Positions 25,143 through 34,991 of a DNA stretch of 53,668 bases are shown in pieces (positions within the stretch are counted from its first letter, which is position 1; each line of letters opens with the position of its first letter). The position numbers were made by a program, and so were the translations under genes. The notes beneath the pieces are model-generated. The model was not told the DNA's origin, did no database searches, and saw only the letters and a list, made by a program, of their open reading frames with translations. Source of the stretch: Acidobacteriota bacterium (GTDB lineage: Bacteria > Acidobacteriota > Terriglobia > Bryobacterales > UBA6623); contig JAQBUE010000010.1 in NCBI GenBank assembly GCA_027624045.1, forward strand, positions 1 to 53,668, in the 5' to 3' direction.

Positions 25143-26912
25143 CTAGGTTTTATTGGACGAGTAGGCGTTGAAGATGTACTGCAGCAGCATGCGCTGCGTA
25201 TTGAAGAACGAACCATTCAGCGCGATCGCGGAACGCATGATCAGCGCATAGTCATCGGGGCGCTCGTAGTAGAGAGGCAGGATGATCTTTTCCAGCTTGT
25301 CATAGATCGAGTTCGCGGCCGTGGCTTCGCCGCCGGAGTTCTCGTCGATCGACCAGCCGGTCACGCCCTCGAGGTGACCCTCGATCCACCAGCCGTCGAG
25401 GATGCTTAGACTGGGGACGCCGTTCAGGGCCGCTTTCATGCCACTGGTACCCGACGCCTCGCGGGTCTTCTCTGGGGTGTTCAGCCAGAGATCGACGCCG
25501 CTCGTGATAAGGCCGCCCCAGTAGAAGTTGTAGTTCTCGACGTAGACGACTTTGACAGCGTTGCTGAGGCTATCCGCGGCTTCGAAGATTCGCCGGATGC
25601 CGGCTTTGCCTTCCAGGTCGCGTGGGTGCGCCTTGCCGCCGTAAATAATCTGGAGCGCGCCGGTCTTCTCGGCGATCCGCTTGAGACGCTCGACATCGTG
25701 GAAGACCAAGTCGGCTCGCTTGTAAGCCGTGGCTCTGCGCGCGAAGCCCACGGTGAAGGCGTTCTCGTCGAGTTCGACAGCATTGTTTTGGTTGATGGCC
25801 AGAATCATGTCGCGCTTCGCGCGGACATGCGCTGCGCGGATCTCCTCAAGCGCGATGTTGATGCCGTACCGCAGGTAAATGTTGTCGTGGCGCCACTCGG
25901 GAATCTCGCGGTCAAACAATTCGCGAAACGGCGGCGAGGTCCAGGTTCCGGCGTGGACGCCGTTCGTCAAAGCCTTGATGCGGTAATTCGGGAACATCAT
26001 CCGGGAGACTTGCCCGTGCCGCATGGCAACGCCATTGACGTAATTCGAGTGGTGTAGCGCGAGGTGCGTCATGTTGAGGTGGTCGTGCCCAGTGAACCCA
26101 CTCGAAAAAAGGCGCACCGCGCGTTCTTCACCGAGCACGCGGCGGACCATCTCGCCGGGAAATTCATCATGTCCCGCCGGAATCGGAGTGTGCGTGGTGA
26201 ATACGCATTTGCGCCGAATCGCTGCCAAGTCACTCTCCACCGGAAACTGCCGGTCTGATAACCGCAGCTGCCTTTCGACGAGAGGCAGAACCAGCAACGC
26301 GGAGTGCCCTTCGTTCATGTGGAAAATGTCAATGTCGGCATACCCTAGTTTCTCGAGCATCTCGACGCCGCCGACGCCGAGCAGGAACTCCTGGCATAGG
26401 CGGTAGTGCGTGTCGCCGCCGTAGAGTTGATCGGTCAGAGCGCGGTCCCATTCGCTGTTCGACTCCGAACCGGCATCGAGGAAGTAGATCGGAATTACAT
26501 CGCCGTTGACGCCGGCGAGCGAGTACCGCCAGCAGCGCAGCACGACCGGCCGCGATTCCAACGTCACGGTGATTTCGGCGTCCGTCAACTGGAAAAAATC
26601 CTGCGGCTTCCAGTCGATCGGCTTCTCGGTCTGGGTGCCCTCTTCATCGAGAACCTGACGGAAGTAGCCCTTGCGATGAAGCAGAGTGACGCCGACCATC
26701 TGAACGCCCAGGTCCGCGGCCGAACGCAATGTGTCGCCGGCAAGAATCCCAAGTCCGCCGCTGTAAGTCGGGATCTCGGCCGAAAGACCGACTTCCATCG
26801 AGAAGTAGGCTACGCGCGGCGCTCGTATTGACTTCGTGGTCTCAAGCGTTTCCGGCCGGTGAAGCCCCACGGTCGTGCCCGCTGGATCTAGCGGCTGCGG
26901 AACAGGTGTCAT
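25143..26912 (-). CDS. glgP: Alpha-glucan (glycogen/maltodextrin) phosphorylase
   Basis: About 589 residues from the ATG at 26912 (weak GAGAAG upstream); a TTG 48 bp earlier is less likely. It is the shorter bacterial/archaeal type. Motifs include RVAYFSMEVGLSAEIPTYSGGLGILAGDTLRSAADLG near the N-terminus, HMNEGHSALL, FTTHTPIPAGHDEF, ALTNGVH, FARRATAYKRADL, IIYGGKAHPRD, and the PLP/phosphate region ASGTSGMKAALNGV. It releases glucose-1-phosphate from storage glucans. It stands alone; no branching enzyme or ADP-glucose genes are in the window. Confidence 0.92.
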   Translation of the reverse strand: MTPVPQPLDPAGTTVGLHRPETLETTKSIRAPRVAYFSMEVGLSAEIPTYSGGLGILAGDTLRSAADLGVQMVGVTLLHRKGYFRQVLDEEGTQTEKPIDWKPQDFFQLTDAEITVTLESRPVVLRCWRYSLAGVNGDVIPIYFLDAGSESNSEWDRALTDQLYGGDTHYRLCQEFLLGVGGVEMLEKLGYADIDIFHMNEGHSALLVLPLVERQLRLSDRQFPVESDLAAIRRKCVFTTHTPIPAGHDEFPGEMVRRVLGEERAVRLFSSGFTGHDHLNMTHLALHHSNYVNGVAMRHGQVSRMMFPNYRIKALTNGVHAGTWTSPPFRELFDREIPEWRHDNIYLRYGINIALEEIRAAHVRAKRDMILAINQNNAVELDENAFTVGFARRATAYKRADLVFHDVERLKRIAEKTGALQIIYGGKAHPRDLEGKAGIRRIFEAADSLSNAVKVVYVENYNFYWGGLITSGVDLWLNTPEKTREASGTSGMKAALNGVPSLSILDGWWIEGHLEGVTGWSIDENSGGEATAANSIYDKLEKIILPLYYERPDDYALIMRSAIALNGSFFNTQRMLLQYIFNAYSSNKT

Positions 26913-27289
26913 TTCGTTCTTCTCTTGAGCGCTCAATGTTCTATGCTCGAAAACAGGCAACCGCCAAAGAATCGTGCTGCCGATTCTTCAGCGACAAAAC
27001 CTCGTCAAGCCGGGATGTTGCGGCCGATCCGGAAAGAGATGATATTCCCCGCAGTGTGAATTGTGCCCGAAACGCGTCGTCGTAACCCGCTCGGAGATGA
27101 ATTTAATCCTTGACCGCCGCCGAACGTGATCTGAAAGAGCGATCTTAGCCCGATCGTGAAGCGCTTGTCCAGAACGGTGCGGTGAGTCCGCGCGACATGG
27201 CGGCCCGCGATCACGCGATTCAGAGAGAGGTCGGTGTAGTCACTGCGATTTCTTGTCGGGGTAGAATGGGGGGGCCAAGGTTGTCTGCA
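26913..27289. other. 377-bp divergent intergenic region with a possible protein remnant
   Basis: No complete gene is recognised. On the minus strand a frame is open from about 27260 to a stop at 27005-27007, ending SDYTDLSLNRVIAGRH... KRFTIGLRSLFQITFGG. The alternating pattern is faintly like an outer-membrane barrel, but it has no start of its own and its C-terminus is not aromatic. A TAGAAT box near 27262 could be the -10 for the SDR gene. Confidence 0.25.
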
Positions 27290-28075
27290 ATGGACACAGA
27301 AAGGTTCAAAGGCAGGGTCGCGCTCGTTACCGGCGGCTCGCGGGGTATCGGACGAGCCGTTGTCGAACGTCTCGCGGCTGAGGGGGCCGCCGTGGCCGTG
27401 AATTACCGCATCCGGAGCGGAGAAGCCGAGGACATCGTGCAGCGTCTCCAGAGCGAAGGCTGTCAGGTATTTGCCGTGCAGGCCGATGTCGCTGTACGCT
27501 CCGAGGTTGACGCCATGGTGCGGCGTGTGCGGGATGAACTGGGGACAATCGATATCCTTGTCAACAATGCCGGGGTACTCGTCACGGGCGATCTGCTGAA
27601 CTATGACGCCGAAGCTTTCGAACACATGTGGCGCGTCAACGTCAACGGCGTCCTACACGCCACGGCCGCCGCCGCGCCCGGTATGATTGAGAAAAAGTGG
27701 GGACGGGTTGTTAATCTTTCTTCGATCGCCGCCGTTGGCACTGCCTTTTCGGGAACGACCCTCTACGCCGCCACAAAAGGGGCCGTGCAAATCCTCACCA
27801 AGCGCTTTGCTTATGAGCTCGGCCCGAGCGGCATCACGGTCAATGCCGTACTGCCGGGATTTACACTGACCGACATGGTTTCAGAGGGTCACACAGAAGA
27901 AGAAATGCAGCAGAGCATCGAGGCCGTCGCCCGAAAGTCACTCTTGGGGCGAGCCGGCGAGCCGGGCGATATTGCGTCCGTTGTAGCTTTTCTCGCTTCA
28001 GAGGACTCTCGTTTCATGACGGCCCAGTTTCTTGCGGTCGATGGAGGCAGGACGGACTTTCTCACTCACTGCTAA
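27290..28075 (+). CDS. Short-chain dehydrogenase, 3-oxoacyl-ACP reductase-like
   Basis: About 261 residues from the ATG at 27290, directly ahead of the Rossmann motif ALVTGGSRGIGRAVV; the longer open frame back to 27182 is rejected. It contains NNAG (ILVNNAGV), the catalytic Ser in NLSSIAAVG, and YAATKGA (Tyr-x3-Lys), and ends with MTAQFLAVDGGRTD, all as in FabG-type reductases. It may reduce 3-oxoacyl chains or another ketone. The next gene is the enoyl reductase FabV, 50 bp downstream, so a fatty-acid or polyketide role is likely. Confidence 0.88.
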   Translation: MDTERFKGRVALVTGGSRGIGRAVVERLAAEGAAVAVNYRIRSGEAEDIVQRLQSEGCQVFAVQADVAVRSEVDAMVRRVRDELGTIDILVNNAGVLVTGDLLNYDAEAFEHMWRVNVNGVLHATAAAAPGMIEKKWGRVVNLSSIAAVGTAFSGTTLYAATKGAVQILTKRFAYELGPSGITVNAVLPGFTLTDMVSEGHTEEEMQQSIEAVARKSLLGRAGEPGDIASVVAFLASEDSRFMTAQFLAVDGGRTDFLTHC

Positions 28076-28086
28076 GTTGAGCAAAC

Positions 28087-28105
28087 CCGCCTGAGCGCTC
28101 GGCGG
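28087..28105 (+). other. Intercistronic GC-rich hairpin before fabV
   Basis: CCGCC and GGCGG bracket a self-complementary GAGCGCTC, making a strong stem in the 50-bp gap between the SDR stop and the fabV start. The right arm overlaps GGAG, the only Shine-Dalgarno-like sequence for fabV. It could attenuate transcription or mask ribosome binding. There is no T-run, so a classical terminator is unlikely. Confidence 0.35.
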
Positions 28106-28125
28106 AGTTGGGACTCTCTCACTTT

Positions 28126-29322
28126 ATGGCCATACAAGTTGTTCAAGAACGTACCCGCGGCTTCATCTGTATCACCGCCCACCCGGAGGGTTGCCGGCGG
28201 CGCGTCGAAGAGCAGGTCGCGACGCTACGGCAGTCGGCTCCGGCTCCGCTGGAAGGGCCCAAGACGGTCTTGGTTATTGGAGCTTCCACCGGCTACGGTC
28301 TGTCGACTCGAATTGCCGCGGCGTGGGGTTTCGGCGCTAAGACGGTAGGTGTGTTCCTGGAAAGGCTGCCCGAGAGCCGCCGCACGGCATCGGCCGGCTA
28401 CTACAACTCAGCGGCTTTTCACAAACTTGCCGCGGCGGACGGCCTGTACGCCGGGTCGATCAATGGCGACGCCTTCTCGGAGGAAACCAAGCGAGACACG
28501 GTTCAGCTGGTTAAGAAGGAGCTGGGTAAGATCGACTTGGTTGTGTACAGTGTCGCGGCCCCCCGGCGCATCCATCCCGAAACCGGTGACACCGTGTCGT
28601 CCGTCCTCAAGCCGATCGGAAACAACTACACGGGTAAAACGATCGATCTTTCGACTGGTTCGATTACAGAGGTGGCCATGGAGCCGGCCGATGAGGACGA
28701 GATTGTTGCGACGGTCTCGGTGATGGGCGGCGAGGACTGGCAGATGTGGATGGATCTGCTCGGCGCGGAGAACCTGCTTGCCGAGGGTGTTCGGACCTTG
28801 GCGTACTCCTACGTCGGTCCCGAGGTCACTTGGCCCATCTATCGCGACGGCACGATCGGGATGGCGAAGAAAGACCTCGTGCAGACAGGGCACTTCTTGA
28901 ATGACGCGCTGGCCGCCGAATACGGCGGAGGCGCCTGGGTTTCGGTCAATAAGGCAGTCGTGACCCAGGCTTCAGCGGCGATACCCGTCGTCCCTCTCTA
29001 CCTGAGCCTGTTGTTCCGCGTGATGAAGCAGAAGGGCCTGCACGAAGGGTGCATCGAACAGATGCGCCGGCTCTGCCTGGATCATCTCGCGGCCGGCAAG
29101 GAAGTGCGGGTAGATAAACAGCGGCTCATCCGTCTGGACGATTTGGAACTTCGAGACGACGTTCAGGACGAAGTGGCCGTCCTGTGGGACCAAGTCAACA
29201 CCGAGAATCTCAACGAGATCTCCGATTACCAGACCTTCCGTAAAGAGTTCAGCCGGCTCTTCGGCTTTGAGGTCGCCGGCATCAACTATGACGAGCCGGT
29301 CGAGGTCGATGTGCGGCTGTAG
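28126..29322 (+). CDS. fabV: Trans-2-enoyl-CoA/ACP reductase (FabV type)
   Basis: About 398 residues from the ATG at 28126. It catalyses the last step of the fatty-acid elongation cycle and replaces FabI in many Gram-negative bacteria. Diagnostic features are VVQERTRGFICITAHPEGC at the N-terminus, the cofactor loop VLVIGASTGYGLSTRIAAAWGFGA, DLVVYSVAAPRRIHP, and the active-site Tyr-x8-Lys (YRDGTIGMAK) followed by SYVGPE-type context. Length is normal for FabV. It is adjacent to a FabG-like reductase. Confidence 0.95.
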   Translation: MAIQVVQERTRGFICITAHPEGCRRRVEEQVATLRQSAPAPLEGPKTVLVIGASTGYGLSTRIAAAWGFGAKTVGVFLERLPESRRTASAGYYNSAAFHKLAAADGLYAGSINGDAFSEETKRDTVQLVKKELGKIDLVVYSVAAPRRIHPETGDTVSSVLKPIGNNYTGKTIDLSTGSITEVAMEPADEDEIVATVSVMGGEDWQMWMDLLGAENLLAEGVRTLAYSYVGPEVTWPIYRDGTIGMAKKDLVQTGHFLNDALAAEYGGGAWVSVNKAVVTQASAAIPVVPLYLSLLFRVMKQKGLHEGCIEQMRRLCLDHLAAGKEVRVDKQRLIRLDDLELRDDVQDEVAVLWDQVNTENLNEISDYQTFRKEFSRLFGFEVAGINYDEPVEVDVRL

Positions 29323-29373
29323 CCTGAAGCTGCAACCCTTAGTCCAGATCCTCTCACCAGAGGCCGCTTCTCC

Positions 29374-30921
29374 GTGACCACTTCTCGGGGACCGCTTTCC
29401 GGGTCTTACTCCGCAAGTGGCTCCTACAATGAAGGTTTGCTGAAGCAAGTAGCAGACGAGATCAGGCGACACCAGATGTTTGCCGCCGGGGAAGGCGTGG
29501 CCGTGGCCGTTTCCGGCGGGGCCGATTCCGTCGCCCTGCTGTATGTGTTGCGTGAACTGGCACCGAAGCTGGGTATCGTCCTTTCGGTCGCCCACCTTAA
29601 TCACAGGCTGCGCGGTTCTGAATCCGATGCCGACCAGGAGTTTGTCGGCGCCCTGGCTGACCGCTTGGAACTGCCGTTCCATACCAAATCCGTCGAGGTC
29701 AGAGAACTTGCGCTGAGCAGTGGGGATAACCTCGAGCAAGCCGCCCGCTACCTCCGTTATCAGTGGTTTACCCAATTGATCTCGGCGGGGGACGCCGCTA
29801 AGGTGGCGGTAGGTCACACGCTCAGCGATCAGGCCGAAACGGTCATGCTGCGTCTGTTGCGCGGCTCGGGATCGGCCGGCCTGTCGGCGATCCGCCCCGT
29901 CCGTGATGACGGTGTGGTGCGCCCGCTGCTGGGTTTGTCGCGCGAGCAAGTTGAGGATTTCCTGAGGGCAATCAAAGTTGAGTGGCGCGAAGATTCGACG
30001 AACGCCGACCTCAGCCTGGACCGAAACCGTCTAAGGCGCCATCTTATGCCGCAGCTCAAACGTGAATGGAACCCGAATCTGCCGGCCGTTCTGGCGCGAA
30101 CCGCGCAGTGGGCCAGGGATGAGGAAGCCTATTGGAACCAAGTGCTGTCGGAAGCGGTCCCACGGGTAGTGCTCCGAGAACAAGGCCGGGAACAAGGAGG
30201 AGCGGTGCAGCTTTCCGTCGTTGAACTGAACAAGCTCCCGGTGGCCCTTGCGCGGCGTATTCTGCGGCAGGCCGTAACGATGGCGCGAGGTGATTTGCGA
30301 GATGTCGACTGGGATCACATCGAGCGGCTTCGGAACCTGGCCGCGGGCCGCAAAGGTACTGGAGCGGTGCATCTGCCCGGTCTCGACGCCCTCCGGTCGT
30401 TCGATGTCATGTGCTTCCGGAGCAGACCGCGGCAGAGCGGAGCCCCGGAGTTCAACTTCGAGTTGCAGCCTCCGGAGGTTGTCGCCATCCCCGGTGGTTC
30501 GAAAATGCTCGCATTGAGGATCGCGGACCGCTCCGATTCGCAAGGGGAGTATAATAATTGCAGGGCGGAAACCCTCGATTGGGAAACAGTTCCGAAGCCG
30601 CTGCGGTTACGCAATTGGCGTCCGGGGGATCACTATCGCCCAGTAGGTCGGTCGGGCACGCAGAAGCTAAGAGTGCTGTTTCAGAAAAGCCGGACACCGG
30701 TCTGGGAGCGCGAAGGGTGGCCTGTGCTGGTTGGGCCTGCCGCGGGTCGAGAGCGGGGCGAAGTGCCGTCGGTGGACGAAAGATTGCGTGACGTGGTTGT
30801 TTGGGCTCGCGCTTTCGGGATTGCCGCCGAGTTCAAGCCGGGAGCAGCAACCCGCTGTTTCCTGCGGATTAGTGAGATTGATCGCGAAGACTCAGATTTT
30901 GGGAGAACGGATTGGGTCTGA
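29374..30921 (+). CDS. tilS: tRNA(Ile)-lysidine synthetase
   Basis: A 515-residue enzyme starting at a GTG. It converts the wobble cytidine of the CAU anticodon of tRNA-Ile to lysidine, so the tRNA reads AUA. The PP-loop SGGADS (residues 47-52) is followed by HLNHRLRGSESDADQEF, NLEQAARYLRYQWF, and GHTLSDQAETVMLRLLRGSG. The C-terminal domain contains LRNWRPGDHYRPVGRSGTQKLRVLFQ and PVWEREGWPVLVG. It lies directly upstream of ftsH, a common bacterial arrangement. Confidence 0.95.
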   Translation: MTTSRGPLSGSYSASGSYNEGLLKQVADEIRRHQMFAAGEGVAVAVSGGADSVALLYVLRELAPKLGIVLSVAHLNHRLRGSESDADQEFVGALADRLELPFHTKSVEVRELALSSGDNLEQAARYLRYQWFTQLISAGDAAKVAVGHTLSDQAETVMLRLLRGSGSAGLSAIRPVRDDGVVRPLLGLSREQVEDFLRAIKVEWREDSTNADLSLDRNRLRRHLMPQLKREWNPNLPAVLARTAQWARDEEAYWNQVLSEAVPRVVLREQGREQGGAVQLSVVELNKLPVALARRILRQAVTMARGDLRDVDWDHIERLRNLAAGRKGTGAVHLPGLDALRSFDVMCFRSRPRQSGAPEFNFELQPPEVVAIPGGSKMLALRIADRSDSQGEYNNCRAETLDWETVPKPLRLRNWRPGDHYRPVGRSGTQKLRVLFQKSRTPVWEREGWPVLVGPAAGRERGEVPSVDERLRDVVVWARAFGIAAEFKPGAATRCFLRISEIDREDSDFGRTDWV

Positions 30922-30983
30922 AACGCGTCTATGCAGGTAAGACCTCCTAACCAGACCGGGGGTCGCAAGGCAGAGAGGGCAAC

Positions 30984-32903
30984 GTGAATTCGACAGTCAA
31001 GACAGCCATCTTCTGGGTCGTGATGCTTTGCACGGCGATCCTATTGTGGAGGGTCGTGCAAACCGGCGGCGCGGAGCGCGAGACGGCAATCTCCTACTCG
31101 GAGTTTCGCAAGAAGGTACAGGACAACGAAGTTGCGGAAGTGAAGATCACGAATCGCAACGAGGTTACCGCTGTACTCAAAGACAACAAGAGTCGTGTTA
31201 CGACGATCCTGCCTGCCGACTACCCCGGCATCATCGAGACGATCGAGAATAGCGGCGCGGTCATCACTGTGGAGCAGTCGAGCACGCCTTTCTGGCTGCA
31301 GGTGCTGTTTAACGCATCGCCCTTTATCTTGTTGTTCGGCTTCTGGATCTTCATGATGCGGCAGATGCAGGCTGGCGGAAACAAGGCTCTCAGTTTCGGC
31401 AAGAGCCGCGCGCGGCTGCTCACGAGCCAGCAGAAGAAAATCACCTTCAAAGATGTCGCGGGCGTCGAGGAAGCCAAGGAAGAGCTACAGGAGATCATTG
31501 AGTTTCTGAGGGAGCCGCAGAAGTTCCAGAAGCTCGGCGGACGCATCCCGAAGGGTGTACTGTTGGTCGGATCTCCAGGGACCGGGAAGACCTTGATGGC
31601 GCGGGCGATTGCCGGCGAAGCGAGCGTACCATTCTTCTCCATTTCCGGGTCTGACTTCGTTGAAATGTTCGTGGGCGTCGGCGCCAGCCGCGTCCGTGAT
31701 CTGTTCGAGCAGGGCAAGAAGAACGCTCCCTGCATCATTTTCGTCGACGAGATCGACGCTGTCGGCCGTCACCGCGGGGCCGGTCTGGGAGGCGGACACG
31801 ACGAGCGGGAACAAACGCTGAATCAGTTACTGGTCGAGATGGACGGCTTTGATTCAAACGAGGGCGTGATCCTGATCGCCGCGACAAACCGTCCAGACGT
31901 GCTCGACCCCGCATTGCTTCGACCGGGCCGCTTCGACCGCCGCGTCGTCGTGAACCGTCCCGACGTGCGAGGCCGGGAAGGCATCCTGCGCGTCCACACC
32001 AGGAAAGTCCCGCTGGCCAAGAACGTCAGTTTGCAGGTTTTGGCGCGCGGCACACCGGGCTTCACCGGTGCTGACCTTGCCAATCTCGTCAACGAAGGCG
32101 CGCTGTTCGCGGCCCGTCAGAATCGTAAAGTCGTCGTGATGAACGATTTCGAGTTGGCGAAGGATAAAGTCCTGATGGGGGCTGAGCGGCGCTCGATGAT
32201 CCTGACCGACGAGGAGAAGCGGACGACGGCTTATCATGAGGCCGGCCACGCTTTGGTGGCGTTGCTGGCTCCGCACTCCGACCCGCTGCACAAGGTGACG
32301 ATCATTCCGCGCGGCTCCGCGTTAGGCGTCACGATGCAACTGCCGCTGGACGACAAACACACTTACAAGAAGGAATTCCTCAAATCACGTCTCACCATCC
32401 TGATGGGCGGGCGGATCGCCGAGGAGATGTTCCTTGACTTCATGACCACCGGTGCGGGCAACGATATCGAGCAGAGCACGGCTCTGGCGCGCCAGATGGT
32501 GTGCGAATGGGGTATGAGTTCGATGGGGCCGCTGACCTTCGGCAAGAAGGAAGAGCAAATCTTTCTCGGCCGTGAAATCTCACAGCACCGCGATTACAGT
32601 GAAGCGACCGCCATCCGCATTGATGCCGAAGTTGGCAATCTGGTCAAGGGAGCTTATGATCAGGCCAAGAAGTACATCACCGATAACTCCGACGCGCTGG
32701 TCCGCATCGCTGAAGCGTTGCTGGAGCGGGAAGTGCTCGACGGGAAAGAAATTCAGACCCTGATGGACGGCCGCGAGTTGCCGGCGCTCGGCTCGGTGAA
32801 TGCACCGGAAGACATTGATGCCGATAAGCAAGAGGTGCTGCGGCCGGAAACTCCCAGCCGCGTGCCCGGCCTGTCGGAAGGCGAGCAAGCCTCACCGGCC
32901 TAG
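30984..32903 (+). CDS. ftsH: ATP-dependent zinc metalloprotease FtsH
   Basis: A 639-residue membrane AAA+ protease starting at GTG with AGAGAGGG upstream. It has an N-terminal transmembrane helix (about residues 4-22), a periplasmic segment, a second helix (about 104-127, [12 protein letters not shown]), an AAA+ module with [21 protein letters not shown] and RPGRFDRRV, then the peptidase with [12 protein letters not shown] and [17 protein letters not shown]. It degrades misfolded membrane and regulatory proteins. A stem GACCTCC/GGGGGTC (about 30941-30965) lies in its leader. Confidence 0.97.
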   Translation: MNSTVKTAIFWVVMLCTAILLWRVVQTGGAERETAISYSEFRKKVQDNEVAEVKITNRNEVTAVLKDNKSRVTTILPADYPGIIETIENSGAVITVEQSSTPFWLQVLFNASPFILLFGFWIFMMRQMQAGGNKALSFGKSRARLLTSQQKKITFKDVAGVEEAKEELQEIIEFLREPQKFQKLGGRIPKGVLLVGSPGTGKTLMARAIAGEASVPFFSISGSDFVEMFVGVGASRVRDLFEQGKKNAPCIIFVDEIDAVGRHRGAGLGGGHDEREQTLNQLLVEMDGFDSNEGVILIAATNRPDVLDPALLRPGRFDRRVVVNRPDVRGREGILRVHTRKVPLAKNVSLQVLARGTPGFTGADLANLVNEGALFAARQNRKVVVMNDFELAKDKVLMGAERRSMILTDEEKRTTAYHEAGHALVALLAPHSDPLHKVTIIPRGSALGVTMQLPLDDKHTYKKEFLKSRLTILMGGRIAEEMFLDFMTTGAGNDIEQSTALARQMVCEWGMSSMGPLTFGKKEEQIFLGREISQHRDYSEATAIRIDAEVGNLVKGAYDQAKKYITDNSDALVRIAEALLEREVLDGKEIQTLMDGRELPALGSVNAPEDIDADKQEVLRPETPSRVPGLSEGEQASPA

Positions 32904-33011
32904 CGCCCGGGGTTATCCGATTCGCCACGATATGTTCGTCACCGCGGGGACGGAACCCGCTGCGCGATACGATGATTCGTAGGTCTGCCCGAGCGCGAGA
33001 CCGTTGAACCC

Positions 33012-33941
33012 GTGTCAAATCCATTGGAACCCGGCGGCGGAACGGCGCGCTGGGAAGTCCCCGGCCACCCCACGGTCAGCATCGTCACCCCTAGCTACAA
33101 CATGGCGCACTTTTTGGAGGCGACCATCGAGAGCGTGCTTTCCCAAAGCTACGCTCACATCGAATACCTTGTAATGGATGGCGGATCGAACGACGGTACG
33201 GTGTCACTGCTTGAGAGCTACGGTGATCGTCTGCGTTGGGTTTCCCAGCCCGATCGCGGCCAGGCCGACGCCATCAACCGAGGATTTGAACGAACCAGCG
33301 GATCGATCTTCGCTTTTCTCAACGCGGACGACATGTATTGCGCGGATGCGATCGAGAAGGCGGTCCAGGCCTTCGAGCTGTATCCCGAGGCCGGCGTCAT
33401 CTACGGCGAGGGCGACCACATCGACGAGGCCGGCGGAACGATCGGACCCTACCCCACGCGGGACTTTGACCTCGATCTGCTCGCGCAGCGTTGTTTTATC
33501 TGCCAGCCGGCCGGGTTTCTGCGCCGCGAAGTCTTCAGCGACATCGGCATGATGGATCGCGACCTTCACTTTGCGCTGGACTACGATCTCTGGATCCGCG
33601 CGGCCAAGAGGTATCCCTTGCAGCGAATTGAGGAGCGTTTGGCGCTCTCGCGGATGTATCGCGCCAACAAGACCCTTCGGAATCGAGTCACGACGTTTCG
33701 CGACACAGCCCGCGTTCTAAAGCGGCATTTCGGCTACGTGCCCTACGACACGGCCTACGGATACGCCGGCGCTATTGTGGATCGCCGTGACGGTTTTTTC
33801 GAGCCGATCCCTCCCTCGCCGACGATCTTCCTGCTGGCGATCGTGTTGGGTCTGTACGAAAATCCGGGGCAGCCGGGCCGGGTCTTGAGTGAAGCTCTGC
33901 GGCATACACGCCTCGCCGGGCTGGTTCCAGGTGCGTGCTAA
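33012..33941 (+). CDS. Glycosyltransferase family 2
   Basis: A 309-residue GT-A-fold glycosyltransferase starting at GTG. It shows TVSIVTPSYNMAHFLEATIESVLSQSY, YLVMDGGSNDGTV, QPDRGQADAINRGFERTSGSIFAFLNADDMY (the metal-binding DD), and CFICQPAGFLRREVF with LDYDLWIRAAK. Sugar donor and acceptor cannot be read. It is followed 58 bp later by a GDP-mannose-epimerase-like gene, and an ABC polysaccharide exporter lies close by, suggesting extracellular glycan assembly. Confidence 0.88.
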   Translation: MSNPLEPGGGTARWEVPGHPTVSIVTPSYNMAHFLEATIESVLSQSYAHIEYLVMDGGSNDGTVSLLESYGDRLRWVSQPDRGQADAINRGFERTSGSIFAFLNADDMYCADAIEKAVQAFELYPEAGVIYGEGDHIDEAGGTIGPYPTRDFDLDLLAQRCFICQPAGFLRREVFSDIGMMDRDLHFALDYDLWIRAAKRYPLQRIEERLALSRMYRANKTLRNRVTTFRDTARVLKRHFGYVPYDTAYGYAGAIVDRRDGFFEPIPPSPTIFLLAIVLGLYENPGQPGRVLSEALRHTRLAGLVPGAC

Positions 33942-33999
33942 GATCGTGATCTTTCCGGAGGGCGCGTATGCGGCACGATCTCTTGGCGGAGCCTGAAAA

Positions 34000-34986
34000 T
34001 TGAGTACGTCACGTAAAGTCCTGGTGAGCGGAGCCGGAGGTTTCATCGGCCATCACTTGGTGAGTGACCTCAAAGCCCAAGGCCATTGGGTGCGCGGCGT
34101 CGACCTCAAGCATCCCGAGTATGCCGCGACAGAGGCCGACGAGTTTTCGCTCTTGGATCTCCGCGAGATCGAGTGCTGTCTGCGGGCGACCCGCGGCATC
34201 GATACGGTCTTCGCGCTGGCGGCCGACATGGGAGGCATGGGCTTCATCTCACAGAACCATTCGCAGATCTTCTACAACAATGCTCTGATCAATCTACATA
34301 CCTTGGAAGCGGCGCGCCGTAACGGCGTCGAACGATATCTGTTTTCGTCCTCGGCCTGTATCTATCCCGAATTTCTTCAACAAGACGCCGACGTGAGACC
34401 GTTACGCGAGGAAGACGCCTATCCGGCCCAGCCGCAAGACGCCTATGGCTGGGAGAAGCTGATGTCCGAAAGGGTCGCTTTGCACTACCGCGATGAGCAT
34501 GCAATCGATATGCGGATCGCGCGCTTTCATAACATCTACGGACCGCTCGGCACATGGGAGGGCGGGCGCGAGAAGGCGCCCGCGGCGCTCTGCCGCAAGA
34601 TCGCGGCCGCGAAAGCTACGGGGAATACGGAGGTTGAGATTTGGGGGGATGGTGAACAGACGCGGTCGTTCTGCTATATCGACGATTGCGTGGAAGGGCT
34701 GCGGCGGCTAATGGATTCAAACCGTTCCGATCCCATCAACCTGGGACAAGATCGCATGGTGTCGATCAACGAGCTGGCGGATATCATTGCGGCGGTGGCG
34801 GGGGTATCGATTGTCAAGAAGCACGTTGCGGGACCGACAGGCGTAAGAGGGCGCAACTCCGACAACACGCTGCTGCGGGAGGTGCTGAACTGGGAACCCG
34901 CGATCTCACTCGAAGACGGGCTCGCCCGCACCTACGCATGGATCGAAAGCCAAGCCGGCAAGAAAACGGCGCGCACAGCCGATTAG
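34000..34986 (+). CDS. GDP-mannose 3,5-epimerase-like NAD-dependent epimerase
   Basis: A 328-residue extended SDR enzyme starting at TTG with GGAG upstream. Its resemblance to plant GDP-mannose 3,5-epimerase is striking over the whole length: AADMGGMGFISQNHSQI, SSSACIYPEF, DAYGWEKL (Tyr/Lys), RFHNIYGPLGTWEGGREKAPAALCRKI, EIWGDGEQTRSFCYIDDCVEGL, NLGQDRMVSINELA and GVRGRNSDN. The plant enzyme converts GDP-D-mannose to GDP-L-galactose/gulose. In a bacterium it most likely supplies an L-sugar nucleotide for polysaccharide. It follows the GT2 gene. Confidence 0.9.
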   Translation: MSTSRKVLVSGAGGFIGHHLVSDLKAQGHWVRGVDLKHPEYAATEADEFSLLDLREIECCLRATRGIDTVFALAADMGGMGFISQNHSQIFYNNALINLHTLEAARRNGVERYLFSSSACIYPEFLQQDADVRPLREEDAYPAQPQDAYGWEKLMSERVALHYRDEHAIDMRIARFHNIYGPLGTWEGGREKAPAALCRKIAAAKATGNTEVEIWGDGEQTRSFCYIDDCVEGLRRLMDSNRSDPINLGQDRMVSINELADIIAAVAGVSIVKKHVAGPTGVRGRNSDNTLLREVLNWEPAISLEDGLARTYAWIESQAGKKTARTAD

Positions 34987-34991
34987 GGAAG

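Noticed and set aside
27005-27625. 206-codon minus-strand frame overlapping the SDR gene
   Set aside because: Most of it is opposite a clear SDR gene. Only the last part (27005-27260) lies in free DNA, noted separately as a weak possible remnant.
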